A DNA stretch of 64,000 nucleotides, taken from contig JAPZLL010000041.1 in NCBI GenBank assembly GCA_036250225.1, forward strand, positions 62,001 through 126,000, in the 5' to 3' direction. Positions 12,541 to 24,573 of this stretch are shown here, one piece after another. The stretch's first letter is position 1, and the number at the start of each line of letters is the position of its first letter. The stretch comes from Cercophora sp. LCS_1. Taxonomy: Eukaryota; Ascomycota; Sordariomycetes; Sordariales; Lasiosphaeriaceae. The notes beneath the pieces were generated by a model. That model did no database searches. It was given only the letters and a program-made list of their open reading frames with translations, and was not told the DNA's origin. The position numbers and the translations under genes were made by a program.

Positions 12541-13718
12541 ATGTACCAGGTCCTCCAGGCCCCTCCCAGCCAGAGAGGAAACAACACACAGCCCCCGGCT
12601 CGGTCACGGTCACCCGACTCTATCACGGCCACTCGGCTCAAATCACTCTCGCCGACTCCAGTCCAAGAAAACAGAAAGTCATCAATCGCTTGCACAAATC
12701 CGCCCACGCATCGCCTCTCTCAATCTACCAACCCAAACTCCCCACTAACTAGCACTCGGCCACACCAGCACAAGGTCATCTACACAACATCTACACGACG
12801 CCTCACAGACGAAGCCATACGCAACTTTTCCCGCCAAAGCCGATCACCAAGGTTCGTGGTCGCTCCGAATATGCTTTCGGCAATGTTCAGGTGGGATTTT
12901 GCTCTAAAAAGTCAACATAACCCAACGCCTCACCTCACATAATCCACTAAGCCTGGCACCCCCATCCTCGCGCTCAAACAATACAACCAAAGAACCAAGT
13001 TCTTCGGCCGTGCACAACAGGCAGATGGACAACAAAAGCACGGAGACTCTCGTGGCGGACATGGCCACTGTCGAAGCCCCCATGTCCTTCACGACACCCA
13101 GCCTAGAGACAAACAACGAGATCGCATCTCAACAGCCCAATATGCACCTCCCAGCCTCATCTCCTCCAGTGTCGCCCCTCGAAGCCGCCATCGCAAGTGA
13201 CAAACACGACGCAATCATCGCCGCCGCCAGCGATGTCAGGCGAGCCTACGTCCGTGAAATGACAGTACTCGAAGAAAACCTCGAGACAACAACCCAAAGA
13301 CTGGAATGCGACCGATGGCAAGCCATGGTGGATTTTCGGCACCAAAACCTTGATCTCCGACAGGATGAGATGGAACTCCTAGCGCTGCGTGTCGAGAATC
13401 GCAAAAGTTCATGGTGGCCGGATCGCAGAGGTTCGTGGTGGATTACAAAAAAGTGGCGGAAATGGAGAGTCTCGAAACTCGAAATGGCGGTTGTGGGGGA
13501 AGATCCACAGTTTGAACCAGGAGAGTCAGCTTGCTATTGACGCGGATTATGAGAGACGGAGGAATGAAGAGATTGCGAGGTATTGGCAGAAAAAGCATGA
13601 GATTGAGACGAGGTATCATCCTTCTATCAAAGCTGGGAAAGCGCCGGCTCCGCTTGGGCAGCCTGTACCGATGTGTTTGCAGAGGAACCCGGGGGTTAGC
13701 CAGTTTCGGTTGCGTTGA
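12541..13718 (+). CDS. Unrecognised disordered/coiled-coil protein with probable frameshifts
   Basis: No family recognised. Start ATG at 12541; exon 1 is 12541-12890 and a 61 nt intron (12891-12951, GTGGGA...CTAAG) joins in frame to exon 2. The first part is Ser/Pro-rich and disordered with SP and RSP motifs (RSRSPDS, SLSPTP, SRQSRSP). The second part is helical and charged (SDVRRAYVREMTVLEENLE, LECDRWQAMVDF, DEMELLALRVENR). As sequenced, the frame ends at 13540 after an unnatural Trp/Arg-rich stretch. Sensible coiled-coil sequence continues in two other frames: VVDYKKVAEMESLE (about 13405-13490), then ESQLAIDADYERRRNEEIAR (to a stop at 13718). Each step equals one missing base. The gene is therefore either a young pseudogene or carries two sequence errors; intact length would be about 370 residues. 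Confidence 0.45.
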
Positions 13719-15069
13719 GGGAGGGTTGGTTTGGAGACGGTATAGGATTGGGGGGGGGGCAGTATCTGCAATCTAGACATGCAGTGATGGAAAATGAACA
13801 CCGTAAATGTCACAGACATTGGCTTTGAGATTTTAGATGGTTTCGGCTTCGTGGAGATCGGATTTTGTGATGCCAGCATTTCCATGAGCATCGGCCGATA
13901 CTTGAGGTCTGTAAACCTCACAAAACCACCAAGGGACTCCATACTCGGGGTTCAACGCAGCAGTTTTAATCAGACTGGCCTGTGCTAGCAAACCAACGCA
14001 TGGGTGCGCACTGTAAAGGGGTTGTTAGGTAATATAAGGCACAATGTATAGTTCAAAGAGCGTAGATTGTAATGGGGGGTTTCCTTTTTTTTTTAAAAAA
14101 AAAAAAAATTGAAGTGTAGATAAAGGAAGACGTGAAATGTAGAGACGACAAAAGCCCTCAAGGATATCTTGTCCTTCACAAATGCCGTTGAGGTCGTGGA
14201 AGGTAGGTGCGCGTGTGAGGTCCACGCTTCGCCGTTCATCTTTGCTAAGGATCCATTTCAGTGGCCTGGAAGTCATACACAGCAACAAGCTACCGGAATC
14301 GCTACGGTCCTTAACGGCTTCGGTCATCGGCAAACCTATCAGCATCCGACGGGTGCGACATACTCTCATTGCGTTCTCAAGGCAGTAAGGTACATGTCGT
14401 TAAACCTCCAGCGGCGGAGGTTCTGGGTGGAGAGAAGCGACTTGGATGAGGACAAGTCGGAAGCAGTCGATAGATCACAGATCAACAACAACTCTCTGGG
14501 TCAATATTGGACTGGCTCCTCCAATCCAGGTCGGTAACCCCTAAACATTTGGATGTGCGGTTTTCTTTACGTCAGGGACTTGCTTGTATTGTACGTGGCA
14601 ACCTCATCTCCAATGTTTGTAATGTCTGTTGATTCGCTATACCACACCATGTCTAGCCCGAAACAATATTTGCTTGTTATAGTCACTCACTGGTTCGCCA
14701 CAGCCCCACCCTTTAGAAAAGGCTCACATGCTTGCGGGAACTCTTGGTAGGGACCTCCTATACCCCTATCATTCCATGGTATCATCATCATCGCTGGTAT
14801 CCCCCACCCACCCAAAATCCATCCCATTGAGAGTTCCATCTCTGTCTGCTCTTATCAGCCTCTAGCGCGTCTAACCAGCGCTTTCTTTTGTCTCTCAGAA
14901 ACTGGGGAGTTGGCACTTCTTCCTCGGTCTCCAAGACCCCACAAGTGCCCCTTTCCTAGGTTCCGCACAAATGAAGCCGCAGAGCATTGCTTCGCGGCCG
15001 CCCAGTTAGCCTGCATCTCACAGAGTCAAGACTGCCGTCAGCTTCGGCTCTAACCTGAGGCTACAGGGT
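13719..15069. other. Convergent intergenic region with a T10A14 tract
   Basis: 1.35 kb between the facing 3' ends of the coiled-coil gene and importin beta-3. Contains a run of 10 T followed by 14 A at 14085-14108, able to act as an A/T-rich poly(A)/terminator element in either direction. No supported gene. Confidence 0.4.
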
Positions 15070-18000
15070 CTAGCCGAAATGTCCACGGATCAGCTGCTGT
15101 GCTTCGGGCGCAAAGTTTTGTGCGAGCACCGCTTCCGCGTTGGTATTTGTTGCTGCCACTAGACGCTTGGTTGCCTGGATAACACGCAACATGGTCTGGC
15201 CGCTGAGGACATCGGCGGCGAGGGCCTGGCCGACGTAGAGGAAGACAGCCGCTGCTTGGCTGACGACCACAGGGTGATTCCTGGTTCGGTCAGCCACGGT
15301 TCAGGAAGCGAAAAGAGACTGGAGGAAACTTACTTATCAATGAGCTCAGCAAGGTATGCATATGCATACGGTGCAGCCTCCTCATCGTTGGTGATGGGCA
15401 GGTATTTGATCCACTCGGCGATAACCTGGTCAATCTGGGGAACTGCGCCAGCGTTGAAGTGCAGGATCTTGGCAATGGCCGAGCACGCATTCTCGGTCGC
15501 GTACGCGTTCTCCTCGCTGCGGGGATCGGGGAACTGCAGAGCCTCAAACAGTGCTGGAATCGCGCCGCCCAAAAACTGTGTCCACGCGGCGCCACCATGG
15601 TGAGCTGCAATGCCGATACCGTAAGCGGCCGCCTGGCGAATAGCCGGCGACGCGTCTCGGCAGCCCTGCAGCAGGGGCTGGGTGATATAGTTGGCATAGT
15701 GGCTGCTCTGCTCGCCGCAGTACTCGAGGACGTCATCCATTATACAAAGTCCCCATTGACGCTGCGTAGCGTCCTCCGACTTGAGGAAGCCTTCGTATGT
15801 GTTGATCAGGCGCTCCCATGGGCGGAGGAAGGCAGCGCCGTGGTACTTGAAGACGCAGTGGAACGCCTTGTTCATGTCGGAGAGAAGCGTCTGGTCGTCC
15901 TCAATCGCCAGAAGCAAGTCTTCCTGATCGTCCTCCGCATCTTCAGGGTTCACGCCGGCGGTCTCCTCAGCCCTCTGGACAACGCGGTCCTTGTAGTCCT
16001 CAAGGGTTGTGTAAACCGAGTCGATAAAGCGCTCCATGTAGTGCTCGGTGAGGCAAGGTCCACCTATAACCTCAACGGACTCGTAGAAGCACTGATACAT
16101 CTCGGCAAGGGTGTCGATAGCGGGCTCAGCACTGAGGACCTCCAGCAGCTTCTCAACGGTGCCGTTCCAGAGGCCGTTGAGTTCGTTGGATCCGGGACCG
16201 AAGTGCTTCTTGTAGGATGCAAGGAGGTAAGGTACCAGCTTGGCCGAAACAACACGAACAGGGTCGTGGAAGAAGAAGGCAAGACCGGGAAGCGCGATCT
16301 TCTCCATGATCTGGGCAGCCCACGGCGCAAAGTCGCCCTCGAGGACCTGGGCGTAGACAACCAAAAGTTCGATGGCCATGTACTTGTCATCCATGGAGCT
16401 GGTACGGATGCCAATAGTCTTGCCGCGGAGGGGAACGAGCTCCCAGCCATCGTCAGCCTGGAATTGTTCGACCATCTCGTCCGACTCGAGGATTTGGACG
16501 TCGGCCTTGGCGCTTGCCAGCTCAAGCAGTGGCGGCATGACCGTCGGAAGGCAGGGAAGGAAGTCATTTTCCATCACTCTGCACATACGGCCCCAGCAAT
16601 GCATCAGATATTGCGCCTGCGGGTCATCCGCATCGGTGATACCTTGCTGGATGTTACGGAGCAGCTCCACCAGCATCTGCGCGTCTCCCCCGAGGCGCTC
16701 CCGGCCAACGGCAAGCGCGATCAAAGTAGCGCACTCCATGGCCTTCGCCCGGAGGAGGCGGTACTCCTTCTCGCCCTGACTCTGAAGAACGTTGACGAGC
16801 AAAGGCATGAGCGAGTCATAATATTTGCCGAAGTTCTTTTCTGCGGCATCTGCAATCGTCGCAATCGTAGACAAGGCCTGCTCCTGTACGTAGCGCTTTT
16901 CATTCTGCAGAAGCTGGAAGAGACTGCCAAGAAGGTTGTCGAGGTAAGGCTCCAAGACGCTCTTCTCCGCTTCCTCGCAGAAGTTGACCAGGGCAGCAGC
17001 AGCGTGAGACTTGACGCGTGCCTCGGGCGATTCCAATACTGGCAGGATTGCGGTAAGAACGGCATCGTAGTAGTCCTTTTGCATGGTTGGCGCAAAATCC
17101 GTGCTCATCTGCCCCAACGCGTTGCATCCGGCCCACCGGACGCGGGGATGGGGGTCCTTGAGGGCCGGGACGACCAACTCAAGAACCTGCTTCAGCTCTC
17201 CAATCATTTGTTCCCTGCAGCCTTCAGAAATGGCAGATATCGCCATGAGCGCGGCGTGGCGGTCCCTCCAGGCCATCGACTGCATCATTCGGGGCAGCCA
17301 GCTGAATGTCGGCTGGAGAATAACCAAGCCGCCCAACTTGTTGGCCAGTCGGTCCATGCAATGCTCACCAGCAACGTGGTTGAGATCGCTCTCCTCCTGG
17401 TCCAGGTCGTCCGCCGCAAGCCATTCCGCTGCATCATCGTCGTCCTCGCCAAGATCCGTCATGAGACTGAGACACTGAGTGATCATATCATTCGTGTAGT
17501 TCGGATCTTTCTTGCACATCGACGGCGCGTAATCGGCGAATGTGGCCATAAGCTCGAGCGCATTCTGTCGGCAGAGGTCGTTGAGCTCCTTGTCCTGGAT
17601 CACGCTGATGCAAAACTGGACCAAAGAGTTGAAGACCGCCTTGAACATTTTCGGGGCTCCTTCGGCGAGATCGATAAGTGCCACAAGAGCCTTGCTGAGG
17701 TCTTCGGAGTCGTTCGATTCCTTGATCGGCGGGAGAATGTTGAGAACATCGGGAAGGAGTCCGTGGTACTTGTTCTGATTCTTCTTCGACAGACTGCGGA
17801 AAAATGCAGCAAAGGCTTCCATAGCAGCAAGGCGAACCGCAACCGACTCGTCCTTAAACGCGTTGGCGAAAGCCTGCGCCACGGCCTCTTCGTGCTGCTT
17901 TTCGATGATCCCGGGCGTGGTGGTGAAAACACGGAACGCAGTCTCTCGCTTGCCCGGGTCAGGGGCCTGGCTCAAAGTAAACAGCGCCCCAAGGAGTTCA

Positions 18001-18545
18001 GGCCATGAGTCGTCTGGGTTCAGTCAGCATCTCACTGTTGGGAGGTGTCTTGATGGTACATACTGCTGTCGGAGTATTGCCTGCCAATCTCAGCCACGGC
18101 ATCGCTGATCTTGTTTCGGACAGTCCGGTCGGCTTCCTGGAGGAGGTTCTCCAGGATCTTTGTTCGGATAAGGACTGCGTGGTCCTTGGAGAGAGAGATG
18201 AACATGTCGGTGTTCTCGGAGGACGGCGTCTTTCTTGTCTTAGAAGCTATACGCCGGAAAATGACCGCCGCAAAGGAACGCGTCTATATTAGGAGTGACT
18301 TGTTAGTGTCGGCTGAATCGAGATCGAGACGTGTTGACCGCGAGCCATGTTTGTAAACATACCGATGCATCTCTCCCTGCAGCAATCTGCTCAGCAAGTC
18401 CCATCAACAGAACCTCTGGTCGTGTGTTGGTCCAGTTATTCTGCAGGTGCTCCTCAGCTTGCGAGCGGGCATTGTTGTCTTTGGACTGCAGGGCCTGCAA
18501 GAGCTGAGCCAGCTCGGCGTGGACATCCGGCGCAAGCATAGACAT
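15070..18545 (-). CDS. Importin subunit beta-3 (karyopherin Kap121/Pse1, IPO5 type)
   Basis: Nuclear import receptor that carries ribosomal proteins and other cargo through the pore and is released by Ran-GTP. Four exons on the minus strand: 18363-18545, 18064-18283, 15334-18013, 15070-15280; introns 79, 50 and 53 nt with GTATGT or GTAAGT donors. The joined frame is 3294 nt, 1097 residues, as for yeast Pse1 (1089). HEAT repeats run throughout. Diagnostic blocks are the N-terminal TRSFAAVIFRRIAS, PHPRVRWAGCNALGQMSTDF, the acidic GEDDDDAAEW loop, VFKYHGAAFLRPWERL and the C-terminal QLIRGHFG. Start ATG at 18543-18545; a second ATG follows two codons later. Divergent from sds23, convergent with the preceding gene. 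An 849-codon ORF on the opposite strand (15459-18008) is a GC3 shadow. Confidence 0.96.
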
Positions 18546-20331
18546 GTTGTCGGTGGGTACTGGGAACCGGCGGAAGAGCCTCGGAGGTGAGAGACGAGAT
18601 CGCGATCGCGAAGGGAGTCGCGCACAAGACCCCGCTGTCACGAATTCCACCGGGGGTGGCAGCGAACTGCTTCAACTGTGTGTGGCCACGCCTGGCGGGG
18701 AACCCAGCGCGGGACGCGTTGGGCACAGGAGAAGAGGGTGTGGGATTCGGCAACGGGCTGGGTTTGGGCGCTGAGGGTGCAACCACGATAATTACTGGCG
18801 CCGGCGATCGCAAGTGCCGAGATGCCCAACTGGGAGCGTGTCGGAAACTGTTGAGAGAAAGTGAGGAGGCCGGCGGGCAAGGGAAGCAAAGGTTTGGTCG
18901 ATATTTTTTTGATTGGGCCTTGCCGGAGGTGGGATGGATGGAGGGGTAGGGTGAAGGGTGATTTTTCTCCCCACAGCCGCCAGCCAGGTGGACCTCTCAG
19001 TCTTGTCGGGCTGCCAGCTGCCCGTATCACTGCTACTTCGCACAATAATGGCGGTAGACGAACAGTGCGCAAGGATTTTGGGTTTGTTTCTATCTAGCGA
19101 CACCGGTAGACCGTTCTATTTATGTTTGGAGTCTGTTTGCATCGTGTAGTTTGTGTTCCCAGGGCTCCATCACAGACCCGGATTGTGAACTTTTATGGCT
19201 GCATGCACAAAGGCTGGAGTTCCGACTGATGCACCCTTGGCACCCCAAGTTTCTCGGGACCCGGGAACAAAGTGGATGGATGAAAAGGCTTCAAGATAAT
19301 AGTTCTTTGTTCACCGTGCGGAACTGTAGACTCTGTCCTGAATACTTGTTCGGTTCCCTGGACCTGTGCCCCGCATTGATCGTTGAACCCCACAGATTCC
19401 ACATTCTGGGCGGTTTCTTCACCGCACGCGAAAGCCATGCTTACTCTTCAGGAGCAATAGGATGCAGCACCACATTTGAGGCGAGGAGAAAAGGCCGGGA
19501 AAAACGGAGATGCCTCTCAGACCGTTGAGACGCAGCTTTCCCACTCCACCCCACTTCCAGATGCCGTCATCACTGGGAGGCGGGGGTATCAATTGCGATA
19601 AGAACCACCAGGGGAATGATCAATACAACGAAGTGTTTCGCGATCCAAGAGAATTGGTGGTCTCCAGCACCCCAGGTCCCCCAGAATGCCATTTCGTGAC
19701 TTTCAGTATTAAACGCTCCCCAAAGAGCCCGTTTGACGGCTAGTGCACCATCATTCATTGAATAATGGCCCGGTGGCTGCCCCAAAGACTGGTCAAAGTC
19801 AGCGCATTTTTGTGTCAGGGGCATTGCCCAGGGGAGGTCCGAGGGGCAATCGGGCCTTGGTGGCGTGACCGAGCGTGACAAACACCGGATTGTCCTGCCA
19901 TTCATCTAGCAAAGAAGGATCCCGTGATCTCCCTCGCAGCATTTGGCCTCTCATCACACAGGTGCAAGCAGGCGCAGCTGTGCACCTGCAGGAATGCGTT
20001 CGCATTCCCCTTCCAAGCGAGGGCAGCCGCTCCAAGTGCCAGCAGAGAGGGTGAAGAACAGCGAGATATGACCCCGCATCCACCCAAACACGTCGTCATA
20101 GCCCCTGGTCGAAGCCCCGACGAATGACCAGTCACCAGGTCCTTGTGCAGCTAAGAGCTCGTTGCTCCTCTACTTGGCCACCACCAATGCCACTTTCGCG
20201 ATCGCACCTCAAGACATTCGATCGCTAGCCATACCTGTTAACTGCCTCTTTACTCTTTGTCTTCTGTGTCCCAGCATCACCCTCATACCACAACTAAAGC
20301 TCAAACGCCTACTCCGCCGAGTAGCATCCCG
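18546..20331. other. Divergent intergenic region of importin beta-3 and sds23
   Basis: 1.8 kb between two divergent start codons. Apart from one possible 62-residue single-span ORF (19570-19758, minus, listed separately) no coding signal was seen. The part just upstream of sds23 is pyrimidine rich (around 20240-20265). Confidence 0.4.
19570..19758 (-). CDS. Candidate 62-residue single-pass membrane peptide
   Basis: Open frame from ATG 19756-19758 to TGA 19570-19572. The C-terminal third has a strong hydrophobic helix (FVVLIIPLVVLIAI) preceded by a Trp/Gly-rich amphipathic stretch (MAFWGTWGAGDHQF). No family recognised. A short ORF in a 1.8 kb spacer is easily produced by chance; only the clean transmembrane segment and small-protein-like layout argue for it. 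An internal ATG at 19690-19692 would give 40 residues. Confidence 0.2.
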   Translation of the reverse strand: MNDGALAVKRALWGAFNTESHEMAFWGTWGAGDHQFSWIAKHFVVLIIPLVVLIAIDTPASQ

Positions 20332-21980
20332 ATGGAGGCATCCGAGTCCTCGGCAAAGTCAACACCAGGGAGCAATGCCAGCAATTCTGGCAGCTCCCTG
20401 GGTGCTGCAGCTGCCTCGCCTCTCGAGCGCAGCAGTTCACAATCAAGCAACCACAAGCCCAGCCACATCGCTACACACCGACAGAGCTTCGTGGAGAATC
20501 AACGATACCCGCCGTCCCCGCGCGCCCAACGCCATCCCTCCTTCACCCAGCAGGCAATCCAAGACCTGATATTAAACCCGCCTTCGAACCGCCATGCGAA
20601 CCCCAAATTCGCCGGGAGAGACTGGCGGGACATTGCCCTGGGAGAGCTGGAGATCTACGAGGCCAAATGGGCCGAGCTGGACACCAGTGTCGAGGAGACA
20701 ACAATGGTTCGAGAACCCGATGGACAGTCTTGTCCAACTGCTAACCCGGTTGCAGAAACTCATCAAGAACAATCCTGGAAATGTCGTCCTGATCCGCGAG
20801 ACCTCCTCCTCCAAGACTGCGATCTCGACGTTTGACCCGAGCGACCTCAACGCCTATCTCCTCGTCGTGGTTGGCCTTGCGAAGCCCGACGAAGAGCACA
20901 TTGCCGCATTCAACGAGATCGCACAGAAAGCCCAGACCCAAACCCCTATTCCCCTCCGAGATATCCTCTCGCTCTCTCGCAAGGAGGAATTGGTAGTTCT
21001 TCCCGCCGATGCCACCCTCGACAAGGCCATGGAAGCCTTCGGCAGCGGCATCCACCGGCTCCTGGTCACCAACCAGGCTGGGGAAGTAACCGGCGTCCTC
21101 AACCAGCTGCGTCTCCTCGACTTCTTCTGGAACGAAGCCGTCAACTTCCCCGTCATCGACCGGCTCTACGGCTGTCTCCTCCGCGACCTGCAAATTGGTA
21201 ACGCCCAAATCATTGCCGTCAAGTAGCCTTCCCTCCTCACCCGTTTCAATTCTCCTGCTAACCTGCAACAGCGCCGACGCCCCGCTGGCCGATGCTCTCC
21301 ATCTCATGTCCAATGAGGGCCTCACCTCCGTCGCCGTGGTCGACAACGCCCTCAATGTAGTCGGCAACATCTCAACCGCCGACGTTCGTCACCTAACTAA
21401 CGCCACCTCACTCCCGCTGCTCAAGTCCTCGTGCATGCACTTCATCAGCGTGATCCTCTCGGAACGAGGTGTCGAACGTGGCCGAGACTCCTTCCCCGTC
21501 TTTTACGTCAACCCATATTCCACGCTCGCTCACACAGTCGCCAAGCTGGTCGCCACCAACTCGCACCGTATGTGGGTCGTCGAGTCGGCGTCGCCCTCGC
21601 CCAGTGCACCCGCAACACCACTCCTCGCACCGAGCCACCCCGTGATTGCGCCGCCCGTGATTCCCGTATCGCCTGCTTTGGGGACGAGCCCGAGCCCGAG
21701 CCCAAGCCCAAGCGTCCTTGTCCCATCGGGAAGCGCCGTGTCGACGGGGCCGCAGAGCCCCTTGCCGAGCTCGGTGCCAGCTGCGGCGCTGCCAGGAGCA
21801 AGATTGTCGGGCCGGTTGACGGGTGTGGTTTCATTGACGGATATTCTCAACCTGTTTGCCAAGAACAGCGGACTTCGACCTTCTGATCCGAGCGAGCAGC
21901 GCGCCAGGAGAAGGCGAAGCAGCAGTAGTTCTGTGAGACCGAGCTTCGAAGGGAGATCGAGTGTGGATATCAGACGGTGA
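20332..21980 (+). CDS. sds23: Sds23-type CBS-domain protein (PP2A regulator)
   Basis: Fungal Sds23/Moc1 family; in fission yeast it binds nucleotides through CBS domains and inhibits PP2A-type phosphatases in mitotic entry and nutrient response. Exons 20332-20706, 20756-21222, 21272-21980; introns of 49 nt each, both with a GCTAAC branch. Product 516 residues. A Ser-rich disordered N-terminus leads to the family signature PSFTQQAIQDLILNPPSNRH and KFAGRDWRDIALGEL. Four CBS-like units follow: VVLIRETSSSKTAISTFDP, GSGIHRLLVTNQAGEVTGVL, SNEGLTSVAVVDNALNVVGN and YSTLAHTVAKLVATNSHRMW. Before the last CBS strand (GRLTGVVSLTDILNLFAKNS) is a long Ser/Pro insertion with an (SP)n run. ATG 20332 is the first in-frame start; an upstream UTR intron cannot be excluded. 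Confidence 0.93.
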
Positions 21981-22633
21981 TTGGGAAAAACCGATAAAGA
22001 GAAAAAGAAGAAAGAGAACAAGAGATCCCACCTTTCTTTATCTTGTCATGTCATTGGTGGAAGTCGGCGTTGGGCAAATGGAACAGTCATCTTCGCAACT
22101 CGGTTTCACACAGCGTCATTTTCCTGGACGTTTTGGGGAGAAGTCAGGTCAGGGTGAAGGGTCTGCCTTAGATGGTTCATAGTCAGCAAAAGAACATCAA
22201 ACGAGCTCAACTGAATTACATCATATCCTTGCAACCCACTAATGCATTACAATGTGAAGGCATCATCGACTCAAGTTGTTTCCTCCATGATCGACAGCCA
22301 AACTACCCGCGAGGATTGTCCCGTGCCAGGTAACATTTCCAACGCATCCTATCCTACCTTATCCCCGCCACGCCCAACAAGCACTAAGAGTATAAAAACG
22401 AGCTGACAGCCTCGACTGTGCATGGTAAAACACCGATCCCAAACCACGCCCCTTCCCGTAAAACCATCGCGCCGAACGAGTGCAAGAATCCAGAATACCA
22501 AGCCCCCAATGATTCCCCCCTTCCTATCCACATGGTAATGATACAAAAAAAAAACAATACAGGGTACAGCTCCAGCATAGGGTATCAAGTCCCTCCGTAA
22601 ATACAATCGACAAAGGAAAACCTGCTGCTTCAT
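21981..22633. other. Convergent 3' intergenic region
   Basis: Facing 3' ends of sds23 and the Inp1 gene, 0.65 kb. An A9 run sits near 22545. Nothing else supported. Confidence 0.5.
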
Positions 22634-24573
22634 TCAATCGACTCCCAGACTCCCACTCCAGTCTCCCTGCGGCTCCTCATCCTCTTCCTCGTCGTCGCTC
22701 TCGGGAAAACTCCCTGCCATTTTCAGGGTTCCCCAATCCGAGCCTCGTCGTTTCCATCCGCGATTGAGCCTGCGGGCATCCTCCTCGTCGCTTTCTTCCA
22801 GATCCCAGCCTACTTCGATCTTCTCGCCGCCTTCTCCAGTGCCAAACATGAAGCCCCTCCATTCGCCAGCTGCGATACGGGCGGCGACTTTGAGCATCAG
22901 GCTGATGAGGTGGGAAGGTGGTGACATTAGGATTTCGCATGTTTTGCTGATGACCGCCATTGGTAGTCGTTTTACCAGGTCCATGGGACTCACATTCCGC
23001 CCCCCAAACACCGGTCGAGGGGTAAAGAGATTAGCGGCTGAAGGGAGAGGTGAGAGAGCCCGCCGTGAGGGCGAGATGGACGATGAGGTAGTAGCGCGGT
23101 GGCGGATTCTCCTTGGAACACTGGTGGATGTTGCTGTCGAGTTTGAAGAAAGGGAGGAAGAAGAGACGGATGTTGGGATGGTTGCGTCATCAGGGATAGG
23201 TGTAGGGCTCGGAGACGGACAGTCCAGATCGCAGATGGAAGAGGGCGCCGTTGCGCTTTCAGAGGTTTCAGAGATGGGACTAGATGAGCGACCTGGCGAT
23301 GGCTGTGTTGTGATGTCGGAAACGTCCTCGAAATCTTGAAGAGGCGGTAAAGATTCAGCGACCAACTCCGGTCCCGACTCAGAGGAGCGTTGCTTTTCTT
23401 CAGGGTATCGAGGGGAGGTAGGTTTGGACCTTGGTGGCGAAGGTGGAAGGGGATTTGATCGGAATGACTGAGGGCTGTGAAAAGAATCAGAGGAGCCTGT
23501 AGGAGACTGGGGTGTCTGTTCCTCTCCAATGGTCTCTGTGACATCCCCGACTGTTGTTTGCTTGAAGCCGGACTGGTTGAGCATGAGCTGCGGAGGAGCG
23601 GTGACACAACGGTTGGTGTGATCCCTCGCCGGCTGTGAGGCAGCCGGTTGTAATGGCCTTTGGGCCGTTTCAGCAACTGGGGACGCATCCTGACCAATTT
23701 GTTTGTTGGTTTCTGTGGGAGTCTCAATGCCATCACTCGTTGGCAAAGCCTTGTCTTCATCCGCAGTGGACACAGGTTGTGGCGCTGTATCAACAAAGTC
23801 TTCCAGTTCCGTTTGCGAGTTCGGAATCCCAGAAGACGCTGAACCTCCCTGTGGCCCTTTCCAAATGCGAGCGACATCCACAGGTGTGACTGGCGTTGGT
23901 GGGAGTGCGGGACCCGAACCCTGGACGGGAGTCCACGGCCTTTTTATGGCCGGAGTCAACGGCCGCTCGGGCAGCTCGACAACAAACGTGCGTTTGAAGG
24001 GACATTCGGTCTTCTCGAACTGCAAAATCCTGCCGAAGACTTCCCTCAGGAGTTGCGCTCGCTGGACATCTTCCGGACTCGCAACGGGTAGTTCTATCCT
24101 CCAGTATTGCGGCCTCCTTATCTGCAGCACAAATTTGCTCGAGGCTTCATCTACGCACCACACCTGACTCTTGGGTAAGATAGGCTGAAGGGCCGAGCCG
24201 CAACTTAGGAAAGCAACTGAGCCTGGGGCGCGGTAGATTCGAAACGGGCCTACGGATAACGTTAGCCACGTACCTTGCGCAAATACTCTGTCAACATACC
24301 AACAGCTATGGTCCTTTCGAGTTGCGAAGACCATGACAGAGTTCCTGGCTCGATATCGTGGCCACCAAGGCTTGACCTCGGGCCGATAGAGAACGTTCGG
24401 GGCCCGGCCGTGAAAGAAACGATTTTGACTGAAGGATGATCATAGAGAGTGTCGACCGAGCTATCAAGGGACTTGGAGGATGAAGCGTCCTGTTGTCCAG
24501 CAGGTTGAATCGGTGCGGTAAAGACGCGGCGTGGCGCTGGCATCGCAAAGCCTGGGGTTTTCGAAGAACCCAT
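22634..24573 (-). CDS. inp1: Inheritance of peroxisomes protein 1 (Inp1)
   Basis: Peripheral peroxisomal protein that tethers peroxisomes to the cortex (in yeast through Pex3) so that mother cells retain them. Two exons: 24300-24573 and 22634-24249, joined over a 50 nt intron (GTATGT...CGTAG). Product 629 residues. The conserved PH-like N-terminal region spans the splice: HPSVKIVSFTAGPR, GTLSWSSQLERTIAVG, then PFRIYRAPGSVAFLSCGSAL, QPILPKSQVWCVDE and FVLQIRRPQYWRIELP. The middle is a long Pro/Ser-rich disordered stretch. The C-terminus (IAAGEWRGFMFGTGEG to an acidic tail) is also typical. Start ATG at 24571-24573 (MGSSKTPGF) because a TGA lies in frame upstream; an additional 5' exon is possible. 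Confidence 0.88.

Noticed and set aside
15459..18008. 849-codon open frame on the plus strand
   Set aside because: Exactly antisense to the well-supported importin beta-3 exons; produced by GC-rich third positions, with no recognisable domain.
22990..23877. 295-codon minus-strand frame
   Set aside because: Out-of-frame shadow within the disordered part of Inp1, whose own frame is conserved at both ends.
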